64,000 bases of DNA from Ilex aquifolium. Taxonomy: Eukaryota; Streptophyta; Magnoliopsida; Aquifoliales; Aquifoliaceae. The stretch covers positions 11,645,064 through 11,709,063 of the forward strand of contig OX637397.1 in assembly GCA_951799425.1 (NCBI GenBank), read 5' to 3'. Shown here piece by piece: positions 26,301-37,769 of this stretch. The notes below the pieces were generated by a model, which had not been told where the DNA came from, did not search any database, and saw only the letters and a program-made list of their open reading frames with translations. A program made the position numbers and the translations under genes. Numbering within the stretch: the first letter of the stretch is position 1; the number at the start of each line of letters is the position of its first letter.

Positions 26301-27023
26301 AAAGAAATCTTGTTACAGTTTGATCATGAACGTGGTCAAGGAAAATTACCTATGCTTTAAAGTCGTGCCAAGCCCAACTCAACCAACTTGATCAGTGGAA
26401 GAAAATTGAGGGTAACAAAGTCAACTGGATTGGTGGCTAATGTTGGCCACAAATGACACGTTACTATCCCCTTATTGGGCCGGGCCATGCCAGAGAGAAT
26501 AGTAATGGGCTGATTAAAAACAAGAGGTAACGTGGCCATGTATCTTCTTTTGATACAAATTCGTTTTAAATTGTATCTATTTAGTTAAATATGAATTATT
26601 ATTTTAATAAATAATGTGAATTAAAATCCTCTAGTATTGTAAAATTAAGTGAAAAATGGGTATCGGTCATATTTACGAGACTTATAAGGCTTAAAGTTCA
26701 AGCCTTAAACATATCTGTCATTAGGTCCTAATATTAATAATCTTATTTGATAGTTAAATCCATTCTGAATTTTTTATTTTATTTTATTACTAAATTAATT
26801 CAAATTCAGATCAGACAAAATGGAATGTATTGACATAACTAGTCACCTACTATCCTGGTACGATATGCATGAGCCACTAACGGAGTCACGGATACAAAGA
26901 CTAATTTGGTTTATGCAGATTCTATAATTTTGGGGGTCTTAAAATGGGCCCAAGCATAAATTGCATCAACTATTGGGTTTGGGCTGGGAAAGTTTAACCT
27001 GGGCCTAATGTAAAAAAAAAAAA
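23307..27023. other. Intergenic DNA upstream of the TNL relic
   Basis: No gene is recognised. 24,880-25,690 is a copy of a locally repeated unit (listed separately), and 26,280-26,420 contains another partial copy. The rest is AT-rich. Near 25,760 a GGACCGGCTTCCAAAAAAC word resembles the outer end of the MULE right terminal repeat (37,068-37,086), possibly a relic of a related element. Confidence 0.5.
24880..25690 (+). repeat. Local repeat unit, copy 1
   Basis: Shares in order several modules with 37,098-37,430, 46,690-47,232 plus 47,613-48,130, and 48,540-48,735 plus 59,544-59,620. The modules are 'GTGGA(G/A)(G/T)AAAATTGAGGGTTT', 'CCAATATGAGACTTTAATAA', 'GAGCATAATAATT', 'AACGTAGCTAAACTATAAG', 'AAATGTTCTCTCTACAATGG' and 'GGATATCCCACATATTTT'. 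All copies are in the same orientation. No coding capacity was seen; the nature of the unit is unknown. Confidence 0.75.
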
Positions 27024-27084
27024 GGGGAAATTGGAAGGGGGTACACCAAATTAGACTTATTTGGCAATAAGTACACAGAAAAAA
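27024..27084 (+). repeat. MULE left terminal inverted repeat
   Basis: Begins GGGGAAATTGGAAGGGGGTA and continues with AATTAGACTTATTTG and AAGTACACA. It matches the reverse complement of 37,026-37,086 without gaps over about 55 positions with roughly 75-80% identity by eye. Confidence 0.85.
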
Positions 27085-27735
27085 TTGTAGGATTATTAAG
27101 TGCTTAATTTTGATACTTATTTGTACCCAAGTACATAATTTAAATTGTTCTGATTTTATTATGACATTTTTGCCCTCCATTGGTGAATGTGTATATTTTA
27201 TTGGAAAGTGTTTAGTTTTCAAATCTTATTTGTGTTTTAAATACGTCCTAATTTTAATGAGAGAGAAATATAACCATTTCCAAAGTATTTCAAATTTCAA
27301 ATTTAAAATATACACTGGTATATTTCTGCAAGACGATTTTGCTCCTTCTTCAAGCCTTGAGACAAGTTATGCTTCTTCTTCATCCAGCTGCAAGCCGGAA
27401 TTGTTTTGCATCGACATGAAGCCGATAAATATACACTGGTATATTTGTGCATGAAGCAGAGTTTCTTAAAGACGATTTCCAGGGTTTCTTCATCCTACAA
27501 GGCGATTTTCTTGTTCAAGCTTTTAATCGATCTCTTCTTATCGTTCCATCTGCAAGCTTCCAGGCGAAAACTGAAGCATTTAGCCTGACAATATCAGAAC
27601 AGGAATTAGAAGGTGCGTTTCATTTAACATATTAACATACTAAATGAATGAGTATAAATTTAGTGAGTATTTATTTGTTTGAATATATGTTTTTTATTTG
27701 ACTTTTTATTGTATCTATTATTTTAATAGTTTTAG

Positions 27736-30150
27736 ATGTTGTTGGCAATGGAGGAAACGGTGTTGCTGTTATGTTCATATGGTAATGCTACTAAAGTATT
27801 CAAAGTAGGTGGTAATTCAAATATATCGGAACTTGTTCGCGAAGTTTGCGAGACGTGGGAGGAGTTGTTTAACTTGTCAGTACATATGTCATATTCTATT
27901 CCTGGTCACCCCTCGTGCATGTTACGCACCGATGCGAATTTGAAGAATTTGGTTGAATTGAAACGTTGTTTCCCAGGGAATTACGTTGAAGTTAAAGTGT
28001 TTGTGGAAGATATTGTGGGTGGGTCGGTGGGTGATAATGAATCATTGCAGTGTGTGAATATTGGTTATGTTGTTGAATGTGAAGTAGATTTGTTACCCAG
28101 TTTTATTGGTCAAAATGAGAAAGTTCTTTTAACAGCTGGGTGGAGTAATGAAATACGACAGGTAGGACAGAAATTTGAAGGTGGTGTGGTACAGTTTCGG
28201 CAAGCACTTTGCAAATACTCGATTGAGTCTGGGTTTGAATTTAATTATGTAAAGAATTGTAAAGCAAGGGTTATTGCTGAATGTTCATTTAAGTATTCTT
28301 CTGGTTGTGGGTGGCATATAAATGCAACTGTGGAGAGAGCTACTGGTTTTTTTTATATTAGGAAATTTGACAAGAAACACATATGTGGTGTGGAACTACG
28401 AACGACAGATAATAGGCGAATGAGTTCTAAATTGGTTGCAGATTTGATTGTTGATCATGTTCGTGGGCATAGCACAACACGTCCAACGGAAGTGGTTGCT
28501 GATTTTTTTTCTGATTATGGACTCACCATTTCTTATGATAAAGCATGGGAAGGAGTTGAGAAAGCAAAATGAATGCTTTTTGGGGACCATTCATTATCAT
28601 ATCAACAATTACGATGGTATGTCGATGCAGCAAATCGTACTAATCCTGGCAGCCACATTGTCTTAGATTGTGATCACGACACTAATCGGTTCAAAAGGCT
28701 GTTTGTTTCCTTTAATGGTTGTTTTCATGGGTTTAATTATTGTCGTCCACTACTTTTTTTGGATGGCACATTTTTGAAAGGCAGGTTTAGAGGTAATCTT
28801 CTATCGGCTACAGGAAAAGATGGGAACCAAGGTATATTTTAATACAGTTTTTTGATACATAACCCTTTTGATCAATTTTTAATCTTATTTTTATACTGTA
28901 TTTGTTACAATCTGTTTGTTATATTGTTACACTTTTATTGTTACACTTTTCTTTGTTACCCTTTGCTATAAACAAATTTTTACACTTTTATAGTTACACT
29001 TTGGTATGAACACAACCCAAAACTGTTTTCAAATTACAATGTCATCTGTTACACTATTTTTTATTTTAATTTCTCACGATTATTTTATGTGCTTCATTCT
29101 TCAGGTTTGTTTCCTTTGGCATTTGCTGTGGTTGACTCGGAGAATGAAGCAAACTGGTTTTGGTTTTTAGAACAACTATCTAATATATTGGATCAGTCTC
29201 GAGTTATTACGTTTGTATCTGATCGCAACTTGGGTCTGTTAGAGGCAATGCCGAAAATTTTTCCAAATGCTCATCATGCATTTTGCTTGCAGCATCTGAA
29301 AGGTAACTTGCGGGATAAATTGAGTGGTGCTCGTTTTTCCAATGTATTTCGAGAACGCATGGTGAGAATGTTACGTGAATGTGCTTATGCTCCAACACAG
29401 TCGCTTTTTAATGAGAAGATTGAAGCGTTCCGTCGTGAAGGAGGTTCTAATGTGGACAGGTTCCTGTCCAATCTTTCATATGAACACTGGACCAATGCTC
29501 ATTTTTCAGGGAAGCGTTACGGTGAGATGTGTTCTAATGCTGCCGAATCGTTCAACTCGTGGATTTTGAAAGCTCGGCATTTACCTATTACTAGCATGAT
29601 TGACACAATTAGGGGACAGATAATGGATCAGATTGGCCAAAGGATGAAAATATGTTCGGAGTGGAATGGGAATTTATGCCCTAATATGTCTTCGAGATTA
29701 CAAGCTGCATTTGATGAGGGGAGGTCATGGACTGTGCGGGTTTCGAATAACCGGGTGTATGAAGTGATGTCATATCCTTCTGTCACTGTTGATATTGTGA
29801 ATGACACGTGTTCATGTTGTCAGTGGCAAATAAATGGGTTTCCTTGTTCACATGCGGTGTCTGCAATACGGAAGAGTGGGAGGAATATCAACGAATTTGT
29901 TGATTATTACTATCATGTCAGCACTTACAAGATGTCATATTCTGAACCCATTTACCCAGTACCAACTATATATCGTGATGAAAGTTCGCTTGTGGATGCT
30001 AATATTTTGCCACCATATACGAAGAAGCAACCTGGTAGGCCAAAAAATCGTAGAATTCGGTCTAGGGGAGAAGTCATTAGGCGAATTCGTTGTGGCCGGT
30101 GTGGGCGTTTGGGCAGTCACAACAAAAAATCTTGTAACGAGCCGTTGTAG
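27736..30150 (+). pseudogene. mudrA-type MULE transposase, one in-frame stop
   Basis: Two exons joined by a 273-bp intron (28,832 GT to 29,104 AG), which restores GNQG|LFPLAFAVVDS. Starting at MLLAMEET (or the second Met at 27,748), the product of about 710 residues shows a PB1-like N-terminus, the MULE DDE domain (LDGTFLKGRF; FVSDRNLG with AFCLQHLKGNL; SNAAESFN giving the acidic residue), a SWIM zinc finger (CSCCQWQINGFPCSH) and a C-terminal CX2CX4HX4C knuckle. A TGA at 28,570-28,572 interrupts the frame, which simply continues on the other side; nothing else looks broken. The enzyme would excise and insert the element via the terminal repeats. It could be read as a pseudogene or as an allele one substitution from intact. 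Confidence 0.9.
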
Positions 30151-30401
30151 TCTGGTTTAATGCTATCATTTAATGACATTGTTAAATGTTTTAAGTTTTT
30201 TTACAATGTTTTTTTTTTCTCATTGGTTTGGTTTCATTGTTTTAGATAATTTTTCAACATGGTAAGTTAAAAATATACATATATTTTTTTTATAATGATT
30301 AGTCTGTATGCAAAATTCCAGACCAGCAGTACACTCAGCACAGCAAAATTCCAGACCAGCCATTGTCCCAGCCACAGGCAGGAAATCAGTAGCACAGCAT
30401 G

Positions 30402-30870
30402 TTATTTGAACAACAAATCATTAGCACAGGCAGAAAATTCAGAACAGCATGCTAATTGGACAGCATAAGATGCCAATAAATCTAAAACAGCATTAGCCTG
30501 TCCACATACATGACAAATCATGACATTTAGCTTATTGAAACAATCCCAAATCTGATGTAAAATGTACTGACACTTCCAAGGAACACCAACCTTCCCCAAA
30601 ACCATATGCAATAAAATATGAGATTCAAATTCAACGTAAATCTGATACCTCTTCCCATTATGTCTAAAAATCAGTTTGAACCCCTGTAACAGAACCATAC
30701 ATTAAGCTTGCATATTAGTGCCTGTCTCATAAAATGAAGAAGCAGTTATCAGCACATGACCTTTCGAATCTCTAATAACCATTCCACCCCCAGAAAGTCC
30801 ATATGAGCTTTTAGCTGCGCCACACACACTAATATGCATTTGTTTAGATGCAGGTGTAAACATGTAACAC
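30402..30870 (-). pseudogene. RNase H-like (RVT_3) fragment inside the MULE
   Basis: On the minus strand the frame reads ISVCGAAKSSYG, GGGMVIRDSKGHVLIT, a TAA where family members have Glu (NMQA-stop), then LLQGFKLIF, VEFESHILLHM and HVCGQANAVLDLLASYAV. This matches the RNase H-like domain found at the C-terminus of plant LINEs and in many plant proteins of the RVT_3 family (DGA...GGGxVIRDxxG; E/D-S; N-xVAD-LA). The first catalytic Asp is Cys and a stop interrupts it, so it is a captured or inserted relic. Its upstream end overlaps the first unit of the 209-bp array. Confidence 0.7.
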
Positions 30871-32062
30871 TTTCAATGTTACCCTGTTACACTTTTCATG
30901 TTACACTTTGACATGGTCTCCGTTACACAACAATGGAGAAACACCTGTATCACTTGACATTCTTGATAAAAACCAATCACCACTCACCACAAATGTCACA
31001 CAAATCATAACATGTACATCCATATCTCACCACACATTAATGTGCATTTTGTTTAGATGCAAGTGCAAACATTTAACACTTTCAATGTTACCCTGTTAGC
31101 CTTTTCATGTTACACTTTGACATGGTCTCCGGTAAACGACAATGTATAAACACCTGTTTCCCTGGACATTATTGATAAAAAACAATCACCACTCACCACA
31201 AAATGTCACACAAAACATAACATGTACATCCATGTCTCACCATACATTAATGTGCATTTGTTTAGATGCAAGTGTAAACATGTAACACTTTCAATGTTAC
31301 CCTGTTACACTTTTCATGTTACATGTTGACATGGTCTCCGTTACACAACAATGAAGAAACACCTGTATCACTTGACATTCTTGATAAAAACCAATCACCA
31401 CTCACCACAAAATGTCACACAAAGCATAACATGTACATCCATGTCTCACCACACATTAATGTGCATTTTGTGTGGATGCAAATGCAAACCTGTAACACTT
31501 TCAATGTTACCCTGTTACCCTTTTCATGTTACACTTTGACATGGTCTCCGTTAAACGACAATATATAAACACCTGTTTCCCTGGACATTATTGATAAAAA
31601 ACAATCACCACTCACCACAAAATGTCAAACAAAGCATAACATGTACATCCATGTCTCACCACACATTAATGTGCATTTGTTTAGATGCAAGTGTAAACAT
31701 GTAACACTTTCAATGTTATCCTGTTACACTTTTCATGTTACACTTTGACATGGTCTCCGTTAAACGACAATGTATAAACACCTGTTTCCCTGGACATTCT
31801 TCATAAAAACTAATCACCACTCACCACAAAATGTCACACAAAGCATAACATGTACATCCATGTCTCACCACACATTAATGTGCATTTGTTTAGATGCAAG
31901 TGTAAACATGTAACACTTTCAATGTTACCCTGTTACACTTTTCATGTTACACTTTGACATGGTCTCCGTTACACAACAATGAAGAAACACCTGTATCACT
32001 TGACATTCTTTATAAAAACCAATCACCACTCACCACAAAATGTCACACAAAGCATAACATCT
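30820..32062 (+). repeat. 209-bp tandem array, about six units, alternating types
   Basis: The landmark ACACTTTCAATGTTA starts at 30,867, 31,076, 31,285, 31,495, 31,704 and 31,913, so the period is 209-210 bp. Units fall into type A (CCGTTACACAACAATG, CTGTATCACTTGACATTC) and type B (AAACGACAATGTATAAAC, CTGTTTCCCTGGACATT). The order is A-B-A-B-B-A, pointing to amplification partly as A-B dimers. Each unit has two to three GTTACACTTT-like words. Small ORFs here arise from the repetition and are not genes. Confidence 0.92.
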
Positions 32063-32112
32063 CATCTTACAATAATCATCAATTGTTCAGTACATACGCA
32101 ATTAAATATTTG

Positions 32113-35100
32113 TCATTTGTCTACAAATTTTTTCTTCAATTCCCTACGGACTTTCAGATCATCTTCATTCCAAGAATTTGGATGGTTGAGAAACAATGAT
32201 ACCATTTCAGCACGGAACTCGGTCATTTGTCTTGCCGTTAACCTCTGCTCAATCTCTTCTCCTTTTGTAAGTTTTTTCATTATGTAACATACATGCAAAC
32301 CGCATGCAACCCTGCATTAATTCCAATTCTTAATATGTTTCGATTTTTTTTAAAAATACCAATTGCATTTGCAGAACGAGTACTTACGAGTTTGACTTCT
32401 GTTGTGGACATGTCTGACATGATATTATTGGAAGCTCATTATCCTGTGTGTCTATGTCGATCCCCTTTGAATGATTGAACTCCGTAATTTTCTTTTCAAC
32501 ATATTTTTTCTGCAATCACATAAAAATCTTTAAGATGTTGGATATACACCAAACTAATATGTGTTTAAACACCACTGTTTTAATATAATCAAACCAATAT
32601 GACTGCATCCTGTAGGTACATATCCCTGCTGCCTTTCGTCCTTGGCCTTAATGAGTTGTAATGTGTCCAGAGACCTTCTTCCGTATTCAATACCAGCAAA
32701 GTCCAGTGGTCCGGAGCACATTTTTCTTTTCGACCATTTGAATTCATTGGGAAAACAACATATTTTGAATCTCCGAATCGAGGTATGTGACTGTCTATTT
32801 CTTTTTCACGTGCATACTCTAGATTTGGATCAATTACAAATGACTACACATTGAAAATATGTAAAAAATAATGTGTTAAACAACTGACAAATAATTTAAT
32901 TGAAAAACTATTTGTACATCGTGCTATTTATAAATCTTACCCAACAAAGACTGTTAACGAAGTAGCAACGTCTTTGAAATGTTGACACCTCATTGTAATC
33001 ATCCATTCCTTTTAACATATCAGCCCAACAGTCAATGATCTGTTAAAAAACAAATACCATGTTTCACTATTCATATTTTCATTCACTGTCAAACAACACT
33101 TTCTACATGAAAAATATAGTTACATGTTACACATTAAACAAATACGTATGCTGTTGTATATTTCAAATGAAGGTGACATTATTTTCAAGGCATCTTCCAC
33201 ATATATTACGCTCCCAACTCCAAACCCATTCCATATTTGAGCACTACAACATGATAAAAATTAGAACCAAACTCATATAGCGAAGTATGTAATAACCATA
33301 AATTTTTAATGAACACTTTTTTATTGGACAGTGCCACTTACCAGTAACCCTCTAAATCATATATTGTCTTCAATTTGTTGAAATCAATGGCATCCAATAC
33401 TTCACACTCCCGCCACATTTTCTTAAGGTCTTTGTCAGTCAGCCCTTGAATAGTAGTTATCCTTTCCTTGCTATCGTCATCATCAAGAATCTCAATTGGT
33501 CTCCCACATTTGTCTTCACTGAAATCAGTTTTATGGTGGATCGTACCTGATGCCACAATCTGATTTTTCCCTTTTTTTTTTTCCACTGTACTCAAATTCT
33601 GCATCTTTCTTCCGTTTTCTCTCTTTTTTCTTGATGTTTCTAACCATCGATGTTTGTCCTGTTTTTTCCTTTTCACCGTGATCTTTAGTTGCAATGTTTT
33701 CTTCCTGATATTTCTGAGTTATACAATGGACAGATAATTCATTAAGCTGATCAATCAACTCAGCGTTCTCATTTTCTCGATTTTTTATTGTTTCCTTGCA
33801 GCCTAGTATTTCTGCTTCAAACATTTGTTCCCTCTTCTTCATATTTTCAACAACTTGATTCAACTCCTTTATCATTGTATCTTTTTCTTGCATTTTCAAG
33901 GAGTTTGCAGATTGTTCTTTGTCAAACTCACCACCAACAAAACCAGAATGTGAATGATCCAAGTAACATTTATCTGTGCTTATGGTCCTTATAACAATTT
34001 TCAATACATCATTTTCCTTCAATATGTCTTCCAACCGTTGTCTGTTTCTGTCTTCTTCTTCTCCTCCTACATCAATGCCATCTTCTACTGTAACATCAAT
34101 ATTGTGCTTCGCTTCATTCATAGCAGCATCAATAAGAGATTCAAATGCCAGATTTGAATCTCCATCACCATCAATGACATCCTTATCATCGTTATCGCCA
34201 ACAAATGTATCATGTCCTCCATCATCATTCCCACCGCCCTCAAATGATTCTTCTTGCACCTGGCCACTTGTTTTTTCAACTTCACCACTTTCAGTCTTTC
34301 CCTTACATTCAGACTGGCCCCCTTCTTGTTCTTTGCTTCCCTTATATTTCAGAAAATTTTTCTCCTCCGCTGATCTAACCAATCTATGTCTCAACACCTT
34401 TGCAGCATTTTCAAAAATAGACAATTGTATGCATTAATTAAAAAAAGTGTAAGATTGAACTGTAACAATAGTGTAACATGCAAGTGTTTTATATGCTATT
34501 AACATATAAACAATTTTAAAACTATGTAACACGGACATATAAAATTAAATTTGTTATTTTAAACCAACTTACATATTTTGACTTCAACTTTGTAAGAGTA
34601 CTTTGTTTGATGGCTCTTTGAAGACTCGGGAGATTCCATTTTAAAATCCTTGGTATTGCATTAGGCCTGTCAGACTTGACAATTGTTGTATGTTCACAAA
34701 CCCAATACTGCACATACAGTCAAATTTATTGAACCAAATGAGTTACATTTTGTTTTATTGAACAACAGGAACTAATTTTAAACAATGAACAGGGCTGTTA
34801 ACATATTACCAGTAACAGCATGACGCATCCAGTAACTCCGGATGAGCTTACACTCTTTCTCAGAAGTGAAGACAGCAAGGATTCATGTATTGCACTCGAC
34901 CAATCATAATTTTTCATGGCATCTATATCCTCAACGTATGAAACAAATCCCCATCCTATAGATGTACCAGTATGTGGGAAAAATAGTGTCACCATTAGGA
35001 ATAGGCACAGCAGTCTAGCAACATCATCAACGTCGTGTTTTCGTGTACCACTTGCTGCTTCGACCAATCTGCTCTTTATCAAGGTTGATGTCAACCTGCT

Positions 35101-35502
35101 GTCTTTCTTGAATCTCCTTCTAACAAATTTTGTATTTTCCTTACAATGAGCTGATGAATCCATGGGATCGCGCCCATCATCAATGCCAAAAATAATTTTC
35201 ACATCACTCCGTCTCAATTTAATGTACTCACCACCGATGTGAAATTTAGATTTATTAACATCAAAGCACATTACTACATCCTGTATCACATTATCGCTCT
35301 TCCTACACCATGTCCTGTCTAGTTTTTTATCAATGATGCATTGAAATAGTAACCAAAATGGTGTTTTTTGCAAAACAACCTTGTGTGCTTCAGTAATCTT
35401 AATTTCATCAATTGCTCTAATTATCGCAATCATATTTGATCTGTATTTAGCATCTTGCTTTGTCCCCATCACAACTCTGAGTTTGGTAGTAACAAATAAC
35501 AA
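32113..35502 (-). CDS. ULP1-like cysteine protease gene (SUMO-protease family C48) of the MULE
   Basis: Spliced minus-strand gene. 35,502-34,810 (MGTKQDAKYRS is the likelier start at 35,469) and 34,707-34,573 encode the N-terminal domain common to plant MULE ULP-like proteins. 34,424-33,339 is an acidic, coiled-coil-prone linker. The protease domain follows: 33,240 to about 33,150 (WNGFGVGSVIYVEDAL), 33,041-32,941 (IIDCWADMLKGM), 32,843-32,595, 32,509-32,388 and 32,311-32,113, separated by short GT-AG introns of 97, 85 and 76 bp with consistent phase. Visible active-site elements are His in APDHWTLLVLN, Asn instead of the usual Asp in THYNSLRP, Gln in CPQQ and Cys in SVACGLHVC. A frame change in an A12 run near 33,575 may break the linker. 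The exon boundaries near 34,440 and 33,140 are unresolved. Function in transposition is unknown; family assignment is strong. Confidence 0.75.
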
Positions 35503-37025
35503 ATTGTATAACGTATACCAAAATGTTCACTGAAAATATAACAGTAACAACCAATAAGTTATCCAACAAACAGTGTATAACACATTCAAATAAGTGAACC
35601 AAATAACAATGTATTACACATTCAAAAATGAACCAAAAACAGTGTATAACACATTCTAATCAGTGAACCACAAAACAATATATAACCAAATAAGTGTTAC
35701 CCTTTTTATGTAACACTTTTTCTACATTACAATGTGATAGTACTACTCATGAAGATTATTGAATGATGATACCATATAAACATTTTAAAAGTGTAACATT
35801 GAAAGTGTAAAGTGTAACACTGAAAGTGTTAAGTGTAACATGGTAAGTGTAAAGTGTAAAGTATTACATCAAATGACATCCAATCTGTGTCTAAATGACC
35901 ATTGATCTTCACTATTGTTTGTAAAATAGTATGTTTGTTATAACACAAAAGTGTTTCAAACCAAATGTAATAACCAAAGTGTATAAACATTTGTGTTTCA
36001 AAATGCTGTATATGTATTCATTCACACAAACGAATATATTCATATGTATTCAGATAAACCCAGTTTAGACCAATAAACCATCACTTAAAAAACATAAAAT
36101 ATTAACAAATTTATAACATTCAACAATTCATTGATTTTTAACAATATGAACACTCTTATGGTATACTAATTACATAACTTGCATGCTTTTGACCACAAAA
36201 AAAATCAAACAACAACACGAGTCTTTGTCCACAGAAAACCAACAAATTGAGGTTCCAATATATGATTTTAAACAATAAAAAAAAGTGTAATGTCACTCAT
36301 TATAATAATACACAAAAAAAAAAAGGAAAAAAAAAATAATGTGCTGAAATTAGATAATACAGTCAACAAAGATTACCCACAGATTTCCGAACAAAAAAAA
36401 AAAAATTCAATCTCCAAACAAACACAATGGTTACCCATGATTATTGTGTAACCCAATATGATAAGAACCCAAAAAAAAATAAAAACAAAAAAAAAATGTA
36501 TATAATTATATATATATATATATATTACCTCTGGCAAAGTTCAACAAACTCACCGATCACCGTGGAAGCAACGATCAACAAAGAAACCCTTCAGCTTCAA
36601 AAACCCACTTCAAATCTTCAACAAAACCCTCTTCAATCGGTGACAATATAACCCGAATCCCTTACTCATTCGATGAACAATGCACATTCAAAACCCTTTT
36701 GATCAATACACAGACACTCGTCTCAATAGGAAGATGAATGGGTCTTTCTTTTTGGGAAAACATACACAGAGGCGGTTTCCTTAGACGAAGAAGAATATGA
36801 ACCGGTTTTTTGTTGGGAACACAATAAACCGCCTTTCGGTTTTTGAGGAATATGGAACCGGTTTTTTGTTGGGAACACAATAAACCGCCTTTGGGTTTTT
36901 GAGGAATATGGATAGATTTTGCATTAATTGTTCCTAAATTTTACCGGTTTACATTAGTGGACTGTTACATTTTCAAGGAAATTTTTTTTTATCAAAATGG
37001 GTATTTAGGTCTTTCTATCCATCAT
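35503..37025. other. MULE right subterminal region
   Basis: Non-coding AT-rich sequence inside the MULE. It contains a dense cluster of AAAGTGTAAC words and variants (35,690-35,870), the complement of the GTTACACTTT words on the left side. At 36,780-36,910 there is a near-perfect direct repeat of about 64 bp containing ATGGAACCGGTTTTTTGTTG and AAACCGCCTTTGGGTTTT. It may hold the promoter of the ULP1-like gene. Confidence 0.55.
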
Positions 37026-37086
37026 TTTTTAATGTGTACTTTTTGACAAATAAGTCTAATTAGATGTACCGGCTTCCAAAAACCCC
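37026..37086 (-). repeat. MULE right terminal inverted repeat
   Basis: Reverse complement begins GGGGTTTTTGGAAGCCGGTA, then AATTAGACTTATTTG and AAGTACACA, pairing with the left end. It sets the outer boundary at 37,086. Confidence 0.85.
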
Positions 37087-37097
37087 AAAAAAAAAAA

Positions 37098-37769
37098 TGC
37101 ACAAGTAGGAAAAATACGATTTATGAAAGGAAAAGTTTTAAACACAATTATGAAATGTTCCAACGTATTAATATTCCGAGCATAATAATTATAACGTAGC
37201 TAAACTATAAGAAAATAAAACACCTAATGGAGAAGAGAAAGAGCAAAATAAGTGGACAATAGAAAGGGAGGAATGACTTGGTTTTTTTTTTAATCGATAA
37301 AACTAAAATAAAACATTCATATTTATATACATCATATTTTATAATTAAAAATCTATTGGACACAAAAGGCCAAAATTGACATATAATATATATGCAATCA
37401 ATTATTAGTTTGGCTACACAAAAGGCCAAAAGGTGATAGTAAAGGTAAAATTGATCCGGATCAGGTCAACGATTAAGGCTCATTGCTCTGTTATGAGCTC
37501 CTTCAGTTTTGGATTGAATTCCATTGTTTAGGCCTTCAAAAGCGCGTTTTAGGAAAGAATTCAAAAATTAATGATAAATCATACGAGATTTCGAATTCAG
37601 TGTCGTCAATTTTTTTCGGAAGGAAGTGTCGTCAATTTTGCCAGACTCCAGGCGACACGTGTTTTTATATTAATTAGTTAGATTGTAATTTTTTATTTTT
37701 GGTAATTTTTGTATAATTAGAGATTTAACCTCTATTATGGGGATAATTAAGGTTTTGGTCGTTTCTATA
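37098..37769 (+). repeat. Local repeat unit, copy 2
   Basis: 37,098-37,430 matches 25,075-25,360 and 47,130-47,240 plus 47,630-47,800. 37,470-37,680 matches 46,515-46,695 (GAGCTCCTTCA(G/A)TTTTGG, TTTAGGCCTTCAAAA, GACACGTG(T/C)TTTTAT). The unit abuts the MULE on one side and the solo LTR on the other, so it was a target for both. Confidence 0.7.

Larger units (their letters stand above)
27024..37086 (+). mobile_element. 10-kb Mutator-like element (MULE) with transposase and ULP1-like gene
   Basis: The element is bounded by imperfect terminal inverted repeats of about 60 bp and flanked by A-runs of 12 (27,012-27,023) and 11 (37,087-37,097) bases. These are consistent with a 9-11-bp target duplication inside an A-tract, although such a duplication is uninformative by itself. 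Between the ends lie a mudrA-type transposase (plus strand), an RNase H-like fragment, a 209-bp tandem array and a ULP1-like protease gene (minus strand). MULEs carrying ULP1-like genes (Kaonashi and melon CUMULE types) are known in plants. The transposase has one stop codon, so the copy is probably immobile by itself. Confidence 0.85.

Noticed and set aside
30820..32062. CRISPR-like spaced repeats
   Set aside because: Units are 209 bp with no spacers, in a plant transposon; this is a tandem array.
33541..33568. A 28-base GT...AG segment that would restore the ULP linker frame if spliced
   Set aside because: Too short for a plant intron; an indel in the neighbouring A run is simpler.
33976..34437. 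Plus-strand Ser/Pro-rich ORF
   Set aside because: It is the complement of the acidic linker of the ULP1-like gene.
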